Source: Ophiura sarsii
Taxonomy: Eukaryota; Echinodermata; Ophiuroidea; Amphilepidida; Ophiuridae
Assembly: GCA_035610835.1 (NCBI GenBank)
Contig: CM069459.1
Location: forward strand, 27,051,570 to 27,115,569
Reading direction: 5' to 3'
Length of the DNA: 64,000 nucleotides
Part shown: one piece after another, positions 1 to 10,690 of the stretch
How positions within the stretch are numbered: the first letter of the stretch is position 1
How the letters are laid out: each line of letters begins with the position of its first letter
Made by a program: the position numbers and the translations under genes
The notes under the pieces: model-generated
Database searches by the model: none
What the model saw: the letters and a program-made list of their open reading frames with translations, nothing else
Told to the model about the DNA's origin: nothing

Positions 1-1252
1 CCTACATGTCGTTGTATGTAAGTCCTAATAAAATCATGGTACCATACAGACACATGTGGCTGAATTGGAATCACCGATTGATATACTTAATTTTCATTTC
101 AATGTAGGCCTATGCAGAAATTCGTTTTGGGGGTACCGTTCACTATTTAGACATTCAACCAGTTGCTGGTCACATTTTAAACGGTGAATCTGTGCCTTCA
201 ATGATCCTTACCATACACACATTATGTAACTGCTAGCGATGTATTGGCCATTTTGTTTTGTTTGTTTGTTTGTTTATACACGGTGGGTCCGCACGACACA
301 CGCTTGGGTCCTGATTTTAATGCCCGTTTTAATGGCAAGCAGAAACGTTTGACTATTCTGTGGTCATTAATCACTTGCCATGCTTAAATCACAATATTTC
401 TCCCAATTCATATCATAAACCAACAAATTAGTGTCTCCTTTCAGGCATTTCGATCATAGGCATTGAAACTGCATAATTTAGTGTATGGAATTAAATATGA
501 GCATTCTATATGTATTTTGGCAATTATGGCAGCCATTTTGGAGGCCATCTTGGATTTGAAGATTGTTATCAAGATGGGATATATCAAATATTTAGATGCA
601 CGTCGTAAACACAACATTTCATCCCTCATATGACGGAGATGGTTGATATACTATGCGTCATTCATTTTCCAACAATTTATATAGAGTGATATACACACGT
701 AACTTTGACGTCACACAGCGACTTGCAGGAATAAAAAGCCAACGGTGATTTTTTATATGTTGAAGATTAATATGTATAGATTGCATTAAAATGTGAATTT
801 TTAAAATTGGTTGCTTGACGTAAAATAATTCCCGTTTTTAATTTGACACATAATGTGAGCTATTTTTCATGAAAAACACAAGTTTGATCCCGTTATTAAA
901 CAAAAGTTACAGAAGCTAAACAAAATGTAATGCACATGTGATATACTCTGTAGGTATCTTAAGATGATACTGCAGTGTAAGTGTCTTGTGCAAAATCGTT
1001 TTGCGGTTGGAGGGTTTAAACTAAAACTACCCGTTTCTGAATATAGGCTAAAATGGTCGAAATTGGCAAATTTAGGGTGTTTTGATCTAGAAACACTGGG
1101 ACTCGCGGTGAATGATTTATCATCATAATATGAGATGGTTCATCATAACTGATGTGTTGACCAAGTATGAAATGATTTCTCCAACCTTCATCCCCGAGAT
1201 GCGGCTGGGTTTTAAAAATACACAGTCTTTTAAGACTGTGTATTCTTAAAAG
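1..1252. other. Left flank, no gene recognised
   Basis: This is AT-rich sequence with no duplicate elsewhere in the window. It holds a short TTTG simple repeat at about 251-276. At about 517-565 there is a stretch of alternating 'GGCAGCCATTTTGG' and 'GGCCATCTTGG' motifs. These resemble the inner part of the giant hairpin arms at 40825-45210, so it may be a relic of that family. The open frames here are short and look random. Confidence 0.5.
1210..1251. repeat. Near-perfect palindrome at duplication edge
   Basis: AATACACAGTCTT is followed, after two bases, by its exact reverse complement (1217-1244). The pairing continues outward with one mismatch through TTTTAA/TTAAAA, giving a stem of about 20 bp. 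It ends one or two bases before the left edge of duplicated copy A. It could be a hairpin or cruciform, or the inverted end of an unrecognised element. Confidence 0.7.
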
Positions 1253-1264
1253 CACTATTTACAT

Positions 1265-1660
1265 ACATATTATAGTTAACATCAACAGACTAAGGCGACT
1301 TAAACCTGTCGTTAAATCCCATATTTCCTGTTGCCGATTTAAAGTTAATAGTTTAATCTACCCGATCACAATATATTCATAAGCATTCAAGTTTGGTTAA
1401 TTTCATTTCCATACAATCTAAAAGAAACTAAAATATGGATTTATGATGACAAAAACCAATGCATGTATTTATACATAGGGTGGGTTCACTTAGAATATAT
1501 TTAGAGTCCATACATTTCAAGTCTCAGCATGCTAAAACTGATGTGTCAAGTACAATTCAAACATAACCGTAATATAAACAGAACCTATTTTTTTAATTAA
1601 ACATTTCATTGTGGTAATATATAAATGTACGTTTTCGCAGGATGTTAAAATTTCAAGTGG
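1265..1660 (+). repeat. Macro-unit start module (M0)
   Basis: The stretch from the 'CGTTAAATCCC' motif through 'TTCATAAGCATTCAAGTT' to 'CAGGATGTT' recurs in diverged form at about 6470-7345, where a LINE interrupts it, and at about 29180-29575. It marks the start of the older tandem macro-unit. No function is recognised. Open frames at 1642-1872 are shared only because the two young copies are nearly identical. Confidence 0.6.
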
Positions 1661-1904
1661 GGTACACCACTGGTTGGAGCAGCTTGCTAAACTATTTTAT
1701 AGGCAATGTTAGAATCATGGATGGGCCGTTGATTGGAAGAGCCAGGATGGGGCCTACAATTAGATCAACTTGCTATACAGCCCGGCTATACAGGCGAGGG
1801 CGTATATTAAGTCTAGGGCGATACATACATTTATATTTACGTCATATGCAATCTTTAACAATACTACTATGACGGCAATGACGCCATTTGCTTCTGCGGA
1901 GAGC

Positions 1905-2230
1905 ATTCTCCATCAAGACCGTTTCCTATTTTATTACCTTGAAACAGAGAGTAAATATGGCTATCGGCGCGAACTGCGAGCAAACGGTAATTGGTGACTG
2001 TTTTGTATAAAACTGGATGCAATTGACATTGAAAGACCTTTCGTTCTTATTTAGTATAAGCACTCTAATCACCGTCCAAACAGAAGGCTGCAGGTGCTAA
2101 CTAGTTGATTTCGATAATTTACAGCTCACATTGTGCCTCAATCAATAACTGCTCATGGAAATTTGCTTTATAAGAAAATTGATTAATTTGCTTTTGCAGT
2201 GGACGTTTGCATACATAATAATAACTGACG
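1905..2230 (+). repeat. Conserved module M1, unit 1
   Basis: A ~300-bp module whose landmarks in order are GAAACAGA, a core GGCTATCGGCGC, GGTAATTG, TTGACATT, ACCGTCCAAA, GCAGGTGCT, TTTACAGCTCA, CAATAAC, GGACATTTGC and GAAAATTGATTAATTTGC. Diverged copies occur at 8545, 14140, 29815, 37530, 47430 and 59030, with partial ones at 14906, 21386 and 58532. An ATG precedes GCTATCGGCGC in several copies, but the frame closes within about 10-18 codons and is not conserved, so coding is not supported. Confidence 0.75.
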
Positions 2231-2489
2231 CTTCTTATTACCAAAATACATTTTTATAGATACAGCTACGCATTCCTTAAACGAAGAAATTAATCTTCAC
2301 TGGCGTGAATCTCTGTTGCTTCTACGTTATCAATAATGATACTTCAGCCCAAAGATATTGTTATTAAGGCTGGTCCGCTTGTCTGGTAAATTAACGAGAA
2401 ATAGAGAAATAGCATTCTATATGCAGACTGTTGTATAGAATAGTATGTCCTTTCATGGAATACTAGGCTGAATCTAGGAATTTCAACTG

Positions 2490-2800
2490 CTATATCGTGC
2501 AGCGAAAATATCTGTCGATACAAATATGTTCCGATCTGTCGATACTAGAACATCAAATTGTGTTTCAGCATTGATACTATAGAACATGTTTATGTTCCAG
2601 TATTGGGCGATACTGGTACACGTGATGCCAGTGAGATTTGCTCCAGTATTGAACGATACTGGATCACACTTATCTTATATGTACCAGTATAGGCCGATAC
2701 TGGAACACTGACTTTGTACTAGTATCGGACGATAATGGGTGTTCCAGTATCGGACGATACTAGCACAGTCCAGAATATAGGACCTAAAGTACACTTTTCC
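2490..2800. repeat. Palindromic CCAGTATCG array, unit 1
   Basis: Repeated 20-22-bp palindromes of the form CCAGTATCG-NN-CGATACTGG are separated by ~20-28 bp spacers that often include GGAACA or TGTTCC. The right edge is GTCCAGAATATAGGACCTAA followed by AGTACACTTTTCCC. This is the inverse of the left edge of the array at 16235, which suggests a bounded inverted-repeat element rather than a free satellite. Confidence 0.75.
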
Positions 2801-3958
2801 CGATATTTGTGTTCTTTTCTTACTGATATAAACTGATGAATATTGGCTGAAAGTGATTAGCATACCAGAATGGATGCTATCTTACTTTCATTGCATGTCA
2901 TACTATCAGTGAACAAATAATTGCTATGTCACCGGGGGACGTCACTGTACTAAAACAGCGCGTGACATCCGTTCAAGCTACCTATCAGAATTCGACTTAG
3001 GTTTCAAGGATGGGCTTTCCATAACAACAAGGTATATAGATCAGAGGATAGCGTAGTTGGAACTGGGACATTCTCTAGTGGAACGGCCAGCATGATGAAT
3101 ATTTCAAAGCATGCATTAAGTACTTGAATGAATAATGTGAGGATAGATGATGTCCATAATATTTAAATTAATACAACGACCCCCTGAGTGTGCTAAAAAG
3201 TAGGCCTTAACATTTATATCATCATGAATGTGTGTAAAATCACTCAACTCATCTTACGGCTTGAGTCATGTTTGTAGTTTCCTGTTATTCTGTGAAATGT
3301 CTATTAAAGAATTAAATAAGTACAGATTTATTGAGCAAAAATTCACAAGTTAGGATTTGTAAATAGAAACATTTTATATTTCAATGCTCTTTTTTATTTA
3401 AAACAAAAGTTTATCTGCCACATAACGGTGTTTTGAAGCACAACCAATATCGAAGTCGTAGCTGGTAAAATTAATACAAATTAGCAGTATACATGTCTGC
3501 TTCCTTTTTCTCTTAAAGTGTATTAATCCAAATAAGCAGACACGTGAAATCCATCTTTGATGGATCGAAATAGGAACAAGGATACGACGACTTTAAAACG
3601 AACTCATTACGATTGGGTTATTTTACAAGGACCGTCGCATATTTATAAGAAGCAGATGATTAGTGTTGATACAGCCAGTATACTACAATGAATGGATACA
3701 GTTCTATGTTTCGAGTGAACTTGAATTATATAGATGACGGTTGCAGATGCAGACTTGACATTATGGCAATATAAGAAATGAGTTAATTTACATGTTGCTT
3801 ATAATTAGTTGCGGACGGGTACATTCTGTTTTAAGACAGAGTTTGTTATCATAACTTGTCCATAAACTGGTGGTTTTCATGTGATGTCCTAACCCGATTT
3901 CACTAAATACATTGTGATGTTCCATTTGAAATCCATTCACCCATATACTGTAGAACAC
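2801..3958. repeat. Macro-unit body with TCACCGGGG module
   Basis: This is non-coding sequence shared with 30660-31814 and, more distantly, with 24900-26150. A recognisable core at 2897-2975 runs CATACTATCAGTGAACAAAT, AATTGCTATGTCACCGGGG, CGTCACTGTACTAA, AGCGCGTGA. A second landmark, ACATTCTGTTTTAAGACAGA (about 3822-3841), is also shared. No gene is seen. Confidence 0.65.
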
Positions 3959-3961
3959 TTA

Positions 3962-4339
3962 GAGCGTGTTTCTACTGGGGAAGAAACCGCTAATAAACGC
4001 TAAGTTTGCCTAGGAGAAACAGGCAGAGCCCGCTAAGAATCAGTATTTTTGGTAATTCCAAAAACCTTCCCAAATCAGGTTTGGAACCGGCAATAATCGG
4101 CAATAAACCCAATAGAAACAGAAAGCCGTGAACCGTGTCACGCTAGGTTATACACATTGTGAAGCAGTCTTTTTCAGGTGCGGTGGGATTGTCAAATGTC
4201 AAATGTCGTGGCCCATCGACTAGGATCGATAAACTTAGCGGTAACTTTTCGCGAGTAGAAACAGGGGGATTAAAAACATACCGATTAAAACTTAGCGTTT
4301 ATTAGCGTTTACTTTTTGCAGTCCAGTAGAAACGCGCTC
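3962..4339. mobile_element. PIF/Harbinger-like MITE (378 bp)
   Basis: The ends are inverted repeats: GAGCGTGTTTCTACTGG at the left and the reverse complement of GAGCGCGTTTCTACTGG at the right. The flanks are TTA (3959-3961) and TCA (4340-4342); the duplicate copy at 31818 has TTA on both sides, so TCA is a point change. A 3-bp TTA duplication with such ends fits the PIF/Harbinger superfamily. It has no transposase. A second inner inverted pair, CTAATAAACGCTAAG / CTTAGCGTTTATTAG, strengthens the fold. Confidence 0.8.
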
Positions 4340-5545
4340 TCAGTGTGAATTTCAAGTGTGGTTACCTGCATCGGAGACTCCATTTGGAATCGACACTCCT
4401 TGTGTGGACGATGCAGATCATGTCTTTCATAGGAGGGTGCGTAGATTTCGACTAGAATAGTCCACTTCTAAAAATAAAAATGAATAGAGAGCGCCCTGGA
4501 AAAGATCACATAATATCCCTTTATGTTAGTAAACGTCACTATATCAATGAAATGATGTATCGCACAGCTTCGTGCAGTCATATCAAACAATAACAGCGTC
4601 CGGATCTAAGGGTAACCATTGGAGTTGATGTGCCATATAGCGCCGTCTGAGGAGAATAAGCGCCAAAGTGAACCGTTATCGGACGACAAATCTGTAGGGA
4701 GCATTTTATATTTGCACACGCAGAGTGTTATAGGTGATTAACACTTTCAACCCGGCAGGTGTCTGCAGACGATATTCCAAAATGTCACAAAATGTTTCAA
4801 AATGTCACAACTATTGAATTCCATTACCATATTTGGAATCACATTGATAAATGCATTGAAATAAGTACAAACATGTACTGGTATTGGTTCAGTAATCCTT
4901 GAGATAGACTTGAAAATTGGGATGATTGTTGACAAATCAAATTTCCGCATGGAAAGTGTTTAGCATAATATTGAAATGGATTGCGTACCTATCAGAACTG
5001 TCAGTTATTGGAATTTGTGTGGTGTAAAAAAGGTGTCCTATATGGACGTCAAGAATGAAATGTCACCGCTCTGAAATCTCTAATGTCTTCAATATTGAAA
5101 TTTCCCGCATCTAAAATATTGATTAGCAACAATTGCAAAACACTATAGGGACACAAATAATAAAGTGGTCAAGCTATCAATTAGATAACGGATATTACAA
5201 TTTCAATCTTTAAACTGACGCCTATCTGTTACTGGAAGCTATGCTCAAACACTTTGAGTATTCATTGTGCATATTGTGTGTTCATGTATATAGTTATAAT
5301 AACACGTTACAAGTATTGTGATGTACGCTTGTGCCGAATGAGGTCCGCGGTCTACCGTTATGTTTCAAGTACCTGCGTCCGCATACTATTTACGAATCTA
5401 AGACATTTATTTCATTGGGGTGCATCTGACATACATATTCATGTATTATGAATTTGGATTATATCATCGAAAATTGATTTTTAATTCCTAACATTATTTG
5501 TTGGTTGGACATCCTTAGAAAATTTACCATCAAAATCCTGGAGAA
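4340..5545. repeat. Macro-unit body, no gene seen
   Basis: This is non-coding unit sequence shared with 32522-34532 and, in diverged form, with 26190-27055. The best conserved stretch is at about 4550-4610, 'ATGATGTATCGCACAGCTTC' followed by 'GTGCAGTCATATCAAAC', which is present in all three units. Relative to the other two it lacks about 780 bp after 4465. The missing block is bounded by TTCTAA in the partner, which looks like a deletion in this copy. Confidence 0.6.
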
Positions 5546-5830
5546 TTATTCGTAACATTTTACTATCATTGTTACTTCATGATGGATTATTCTGGATCGG
5601 TGATACAATTTGACATCGTTCACTGTTATAGCGGTTACGAATGAATCATGGTCACTCCTCTCGTTTGGCGTTTGCCGACGTCTGCGGATACCATTTGATA
5701 TTGCTTCGATTTGCGCACTGATGTCCGTAGACGTCGGGCGATACCCACCGATGGGAATGAACGAGTCTTCAGGCGGAAACAAACAATCACGTAAAAACGA
5801 GGCGGTGTGATAATGATCATCATCAACCAC
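5546..5830 (-). other. Conserved 94-codon open frame, unidentified
   Basis: The minus-strand frame encodes 94 residues with a patch rich in proline, glycine and aromatics (FIPIGGYRP, residues about 23-31) followed by a basic run IRRRRQ (about 48-53). The duplicate at 34533-34817 encodes the same protein. The one base difference I see inside it is a third-position proline change, whereas the overlapping plus-strand frame changes an amino acid. The region is less AT-rich than its surroundings. I recognise no domain, signal peptide or clear splice sites. It could be an exon, a gene relic or a chance frame in a young duplication. Confidence 0.22.
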
Positions 5831-6057
5831 TCTTGGAGCTAATTAATTTTTATTAACGCCTTTTATTTTTTTGAAATTTCGACGGATTTAACAACTTGAC
5901 AACTTTTCTGACAAATAGGTAACGAATTCAGCTGTGTTGAAATAAAGCGGAACGTAAATTTACAGTGTATAATCTGAAGTACTTTTTTGTTTATTTAGGT
6001 GAGAGTGATCGCTTTGTTATTTGTGTGTCGGACTAAACAATAACAAGTAGTGCGAAG

Positions 6058-6150
6058 ATGGTAAAAGGGTTCAAAGCTGATGAACGAAATTTGGAGTACA
6101 ATTTGCCTGACCCCAATAACTACAATGCCAAAAGCAATCCCTACCACTAA
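6058..6150 (+). other. 30-codon open frame (uncertain)
   Basis: An ATG frame of 30 residues begins MVKGFKADE, has an asparagine- and tyrosine-rich centre and ends in TAA. It is identical at 35043-35135. A related DNA stretch (GGGTTCAAAGCTGATGA) occurs at 28554-28570 at the tail of a SINE-like element. That makes a repeat origin more likely than a gene. Confidence 0.15.
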
Positions 6151-6702
6151 GTTAGACGTCTCCGATGAACATCGCTCTCAAATATAATATCAAATCGATT
6201 CAGATAATATTCAAACACATCTATTCCAGTAAAATGATGTCCTCGACCGCCGAAACGTGAGAATGGTCGATCAGGAAACGTTACATTCATTCTATTCCCA
6301 ATAAATATTTTTTTCTTCTTTTCAATTATACGTATTAAAACTTTCAAAAAATACCCTAGAAATGTGAAACTATGTACGTGGATTATTTACTTATTAAAAT
6401 TCGTTTAGAATATTAAAGACCACGTGAGCAATTGTGCCAAAATCCGGGCACTAACCTTTAAACAATAGACTTAAAGCTTTCGTTAAATCCCCTCATTTAC
6501 TTTTGCCAATTCAAATATATTTAAATGTAATACCATACCATTTCAAATATTCATAAGAATTCAAGTTTCATATTTTATTTCCATATAATCTACAATAAAT
6601 CAAATAATGATATTCTTATGGCAGAATAAAATGCTGGAAATATATATACAGTACGTAGGGTACATTTGAATTTTAGTGGATGTGTACATACATTTATAAG
6701 AC

Positions 6703-7216
6703 TATATTTTTATTTTACCAGAGTGTCATCTTTGCATAAATATAGTACCAGAGATAGCCTATTCAATTTAGTTGTTCCTTTTTCAAAGGGTCAAGCTAGA
6801 TTTACTTTTCATAGTACTGCTATTATACATCACTGGAACTCATTGCCGAGCGCGATCAAGAACACCACCAATTTTAGTTTGTTCAAACAATTAGTTAAGG
6901 GACACTTGGTGAGTTATGATTCAATTGATTCTTGAGCTGGTCTCACTTTGTGCTCGTGCCCTGTTTTTCTTTGTTTTGTCCTTGTTTTTCGTTTGGCGCT
7001 GTGCCTTTATATGCTTGTTAAGGACCCAATGGAAACAAACTTTTTGTTTGAAGCTTTTTGGGCCGCTATCCTTGGTAATTCTGCTCATATTTCATGTTAT
7101 TCAAATTGCGTGCAATTGAATTATGTGCTTATACGAGCATTACATGTTTGTTTGTTAAATGTTTCTATCGCTGTAGTATGATGTTTGAGTACCTAATAAA
7201 ATAAAATAAAATAAAA
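6703..7216 (+). mobile_element. 5'-truncated non-LTR retrotransposon (LINE)
   Basis: This is the 3' end of a LINE. The plus-strand frame ending at 6935 encodes the far C-terminus of a reverse transcriptase ORF. It has the pattern F..GQARFTFHSTAIIHHWNSLP..I....SLFK..VKGHL seen at the end of CR1/L2/Rex-type polyproteins, where 'WNSLP' and 'FK..L..HL' are typical. The catalytic domain is absent. About 270 bp of 3' UTR follows, ending in a run of AAAAT-type repeats (about 7193-7216), a usual 3' tail for such elements. Unit 1 near 1530 lacks the insertion and continues straight through. A nearly identical copy lies at 35692-36212, so insertion preceded the duplication. No target duplication is clear. 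Confidence 0.8.
6715..6935 (+). pseudogene. Reverse transcriptase C-terminal fragment
   Basis: About 73 codons in frame with the stop at 6933-6935. Only the end of the LINE polyprotein remains, downstream of the catalytic palm, so it cannot be functional. The upstream ATG at 6666 lies outside the element and is not a natural start. Confidence 0.75.
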
Positions 7217-7539
7217 TCAAACCAGGCTAAAGCTGAGTTGTCATGTACATGTCAAGTTTAACCACAATACAAACAGAACGTCCGGTTATTATTACCTAAC
7301 ATCTCAGATTGTGATTATATCAATTTACAATTTGGCAGGTTGTTCACATGGCATGATCTAGCAAATATTCATTTGTGGCTTCTGAAAGGGAAATATCACG
7401 TTTTATTACTCATCTCAAAACTGAATCGAAATGGCTGAGGAGAGGATGATAGCATTCCAAGTCCTGTATATTGACCGCAATATACCATTTAACTTGAATA
7501 GCCCCCACTCGGCGGTGCAGTGATCTTATGGTGACTGCT

Positions 7540-7670
7540 GACTACATATAGCAGTAACCAGTATTGCAATAAAAACGAATGTACACAACGTGTACATTGA
7601 GTCAGTCATTACTATACTGGATACTGTACTGCTAGTCAACATTTAGCATATGATACTGGTTACTGCTGGG
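7540..7670. repeat. Inverted repeat with nested palindrome
   Basis: AGCAGTAACCAGTAT (about 7549-7563) is inverted as ATACTGGTTACTGCT about 90 bp downstream. Between them is GTACACAACGTGTAC. The same structure is at about 36532-36663. It may be a small MITE or a structured RNA. No flanking duplication was found. Confidence 0.5.
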
Positions 7671-8133
7671 TGAATCGAGTGCGAAGGAGATTTTTAAGAC
7701 ATTTGCATGATGTGTATGCGTAAGTCATTTGATATGGAGCTGGCACTCTTGGGCATATCATAGACAGACGGCTTCCGAAGAAGAAGAAGCGCCACTTTTA
7801 AAACAGGCGCTAACAACACATTGCCACAATTTGACACTCTTCCTTAAATGAACAAAATATAAGAATACTAATCAGTATAAGAATGAGGGGCATTATTGCG
7901 ATACTCTATATTCTGACCTCGGAATTCATGGGATAGATACTTAACCAATCATATGCAACTATGTATTCATCAAATATATGGATCTACACAATCTCGATAT
8001 TTAATGGGTCAATGAGAATATGATAACGCAATGCGTTGCCTTATACATGTAGGTGGTTTTATAAACCGCAAATCAACAAATAGGACAAACGACACTTCAG
8101 TAAAAGTGCCTCGTTTTCTTGGATTATCTGTTT

Positions 8134-8290
8134 GTTCAGTCGTTTGTTCGTTCGTTCGTTCGTTCGTTAGTTGTTTATTTTGTCAATCGTTCGTTCGTTC
8201 GTTCGTTCGTTCGTTCGTTAGTTGTTTATTTTGTCAATCGTTCGTTCGTTCGTTCGTTCGTTCGTTCGTTTGTTCATTCATTCGTGTGTA
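8134..8290. repeat. (TTCG)n microsatellite, copy A
   Basis: There are three pure TTCG runs (about 8147-8168, 8187-8219 and 8239-8270). Two copies of the same ~20-bp interruption TAGTTGTTTATTTTGTCAAT separate them. The apparent protein of repeated FVRS is a translation of this repeat. Confidence 0.95.
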
Positions 8291-8544
8291 CGTTCGTTCA
8301 CTTGATCCATTCATCCGTTCAGTAGTGCGTTCGTCCGTGTTAAAAGAATAGGATACAAGCAGAACGTTTGCAGTATAGTAACGCTGCTAGTATTTGTGCT
8401 GCCAAATTTAAATGTTTTACGAAACAGGACGAGTATTTTGTTTTCAGTAAGTAAGGTTAGGTTGGTCTACGCATGGATGATATATAAATTGATATTTGCG
8501 TCCCACCCAACCATTTACACTTGTATGTCGTTATGGGCTTTTGT

Positions 8545-8870
8545 GTAGACCATCCCTATTATAACCGTTTCCTATTTATCAGCTTGAAACAGACAAAGTA
8601 AATTGGCTATCGGCGCCAAACCCTGGGCATTAAGGTAATTGATAACTACTTTAAATAATATGCGGTTGTATTTGACATTAGAAAACCTTATCGTTCGTAT
8701 TCATCAACAGGGCACTAATAACCGTCCAAATATAGAATGCAGGTGCTCACTAAGCTAATTTACAGCTCAAATCGGTCTTAAATCAATAACGCTCGGTGAG
8801 ATTGCTCATGGACTTTTCTTTTAAGAACATTGATTAATCTGCTTTCACAGCGAAATTTAGAATGTCTATT
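8545..8870 (+). repeat. Conserved module M1, unit 2
   Basis: Same landmark order as 1905-2230: GGCTATCGGCGCC, GGGCATTAAGGTAATTGATA, ACCGTCCAAATATAGAATGC, AGGTGCTC, TTTACAGCTCAAAT, GATTAAT. This is the fullest form around the core, including the TTAA that serves as an insertion site in the copies at 21386 and 58532. A near-identical copy is at 37530-37850. Confidence 0.72.
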
Positions 8871-10383
8871 GCTTCAAGGTAGCCTATAATTTCTTATTAG
8901 TTTCATACAAAAGCTGCTACTGTGTTGTAACTTAATATCAGCCACTGTGTTGTAATATAATACAATTGTCAGTTTGAGACAATTAAATACAGTTTTTTAC
9001 ATTTTTAGATGTGTTTTCCCAAATGACACAGTAATCTAAGTATAGACACAGACGTGCATAACATTTATGATATTTTTCCTTTGACGGATTGGGTTCCTTT
9101 TCCGTGATAATAATACATCAGCAAATCAAGCGGGGGACTTTGCAGGTGAAGTAAATTGTTAGTTTATTATGTGTGCTCTCAGAGCATTTTCTAAGCTTTA
9201 AAATGACACAACATTTATCAAAATGTATCAAGGCATTCAGATTTTATGAGTGAAGATGACTCCTAAATTCTCAATATTTTCTTTATGTTTTTTTTTCAGT
9301 TCATTTTCATCTATATATATCTTTGAAAACACACAGCCGCAAAGTCCCCTTTTGATGTCATGCGGCACATATTACTTCCCTTGATCTATGTCTCAATTGA
9401 TTCCAGGAAAAAAGAAATTGACCTGAATTTAAGGCTTACTGGTATGTATTAGGATGAATTTAAGGCTTACAGGTATGTATTAGGATGAAACAAACTGTTA
9501 TTACATATAAATTGAAAAGTGGAAATAAGGGGATTTAACAAAGACTTACCGGCCTTCCTACTCTATCTAAACATGAAGATTTTAGAAAAAATACATTGCT
9601 TTGCTCCCAAGAGATCGTTCCAATATGCTTGTTTATGTGAGCCCGTGTTAGCCATCCTAAGTCGCCTGAATATTTGTTTCGGGCGGTGGCGTGGTAAAGC
9701 ATCAGTCAGAAAATGGGGCTAGAGTTATAATTGTTTTAAAACTGAATTGGACATATCCTGGTCGGTTAAAAGGGTGTGTATGAATTGACCTACATATCTG
9801 ATTAACAAAGACGTGTGTTTGACCGGTATTGTCAAAATATCTGCTACTGAATCGTCTTATATTCGTCTCGAAGGGCACAAACAGATCAATTGGCAAATCC
9901 AATAATCTTAATTTTAGACATCGCCTTCCTCTTGTTTGAAATAATTAGATGGCACTGCTGCTTCATTCCAATTCTGTCAAGTCATTTATGGCATCACGTT
10001 CGAGAAACTTCTAAAATATAGCTCTCGGGATTCGATGAACTTAAATTGTCACGGTTATGGTACATCTGTTACTTAAAAGAATGGAGTTAATCAATTTTAA
10101 AGAAGAGAATAAACAAATGATGACATAAATGTGTTTTCTGAAAGCTGGCAATATTTGGGAATTTCGTGTGTCATTGTGGTCTTCTTATCAATATAGACAT
10201 CCTCTGCTTTGAAGCAAACTAATGCCGGTCGCCGTAGCCGAGTCAGCGACCTTAATTGTTCATGTGAGGTTTCAGTCACACGAATTGTTTAAAGGCTATT
10301 TCGTTGTTGCATAATATACAAACAATTTTAACCCGAAACACTTGATAAGAGTTAGTAGAGTGAACATTATTTTAGGCAGTATT
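8871..10383. repeat. Macro-unit 2 body, no gene seen
   Basis: This is non-coding sequence nearly identical to 37851-39358. It includes a 31-bp tandem duplication at about 9428-9489 (ATTTAAGGCTTAC ... TGTATTAGGAT twice), also present in A'. A stretch at about 9930-9990 (CTCTTGTTTGAAATAATTAG, then GGCACTGCTGCTTCATT) recurs in unit 3 at 17219-17258. The 62-67-codon frames here look random. Confidence 0.6.
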
Positions 10384-10690
10384 GCAAAACTAGTACGCAT
10401 GACTTATAACGCTTATTGCGTATAAATGACCTTTACCTAATACTATTACGCTAGAAACTACATCATACGTACACAAGTGTACGTGTACACGCGCGTATGA
10501 CAAATGAAAAGATACATATTCAAATATTTCCATTATGATATAGAAATATTTGCAATAGGCTGGTTTCACTTTTTGAGTGTGCCTGTATATAATATAATGA
10601 TAACTATTGCTTTGGTGCCTATCGTAAAAGTCTTTATTATACGTATACATTTGTATGTCACTAAGTATGAGTCTTGCGTACTAGTTTTGA
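10384..10690. repeat. Inverted-repeat block, possible MITE
   Basis: CAAAACTAGTACGCATGACT near 10385 is inverted at about 10665-10690 as the complement of CAAAACTAGTACGCAAGACT. Between them are GT/AC palindromes (for example GTACACAAGTGTAC). Unit 3 at 17530 has only the left end. No target duplication is clear. Confidence 0.4.

Noticed and set aside
1770..1997. Frame in the M1 region shared with 29680-29919
   Set aside because: The frames diverge after an indel in M1 (GAAACAGAGAG against GAAACATAAAG), and the more diverged M1 copies do not keep any frame.
6070..6086. CTGATGAACGAAA as a hammerhead core
   Set aside because: There is no room for stem II between CTGATGA and GAAA.
8031..8351. 106-codon frame with repeated SFVRSFVRS
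   Set aside because: Translation of the TTCG microsatellite; the length differs between the two copies.
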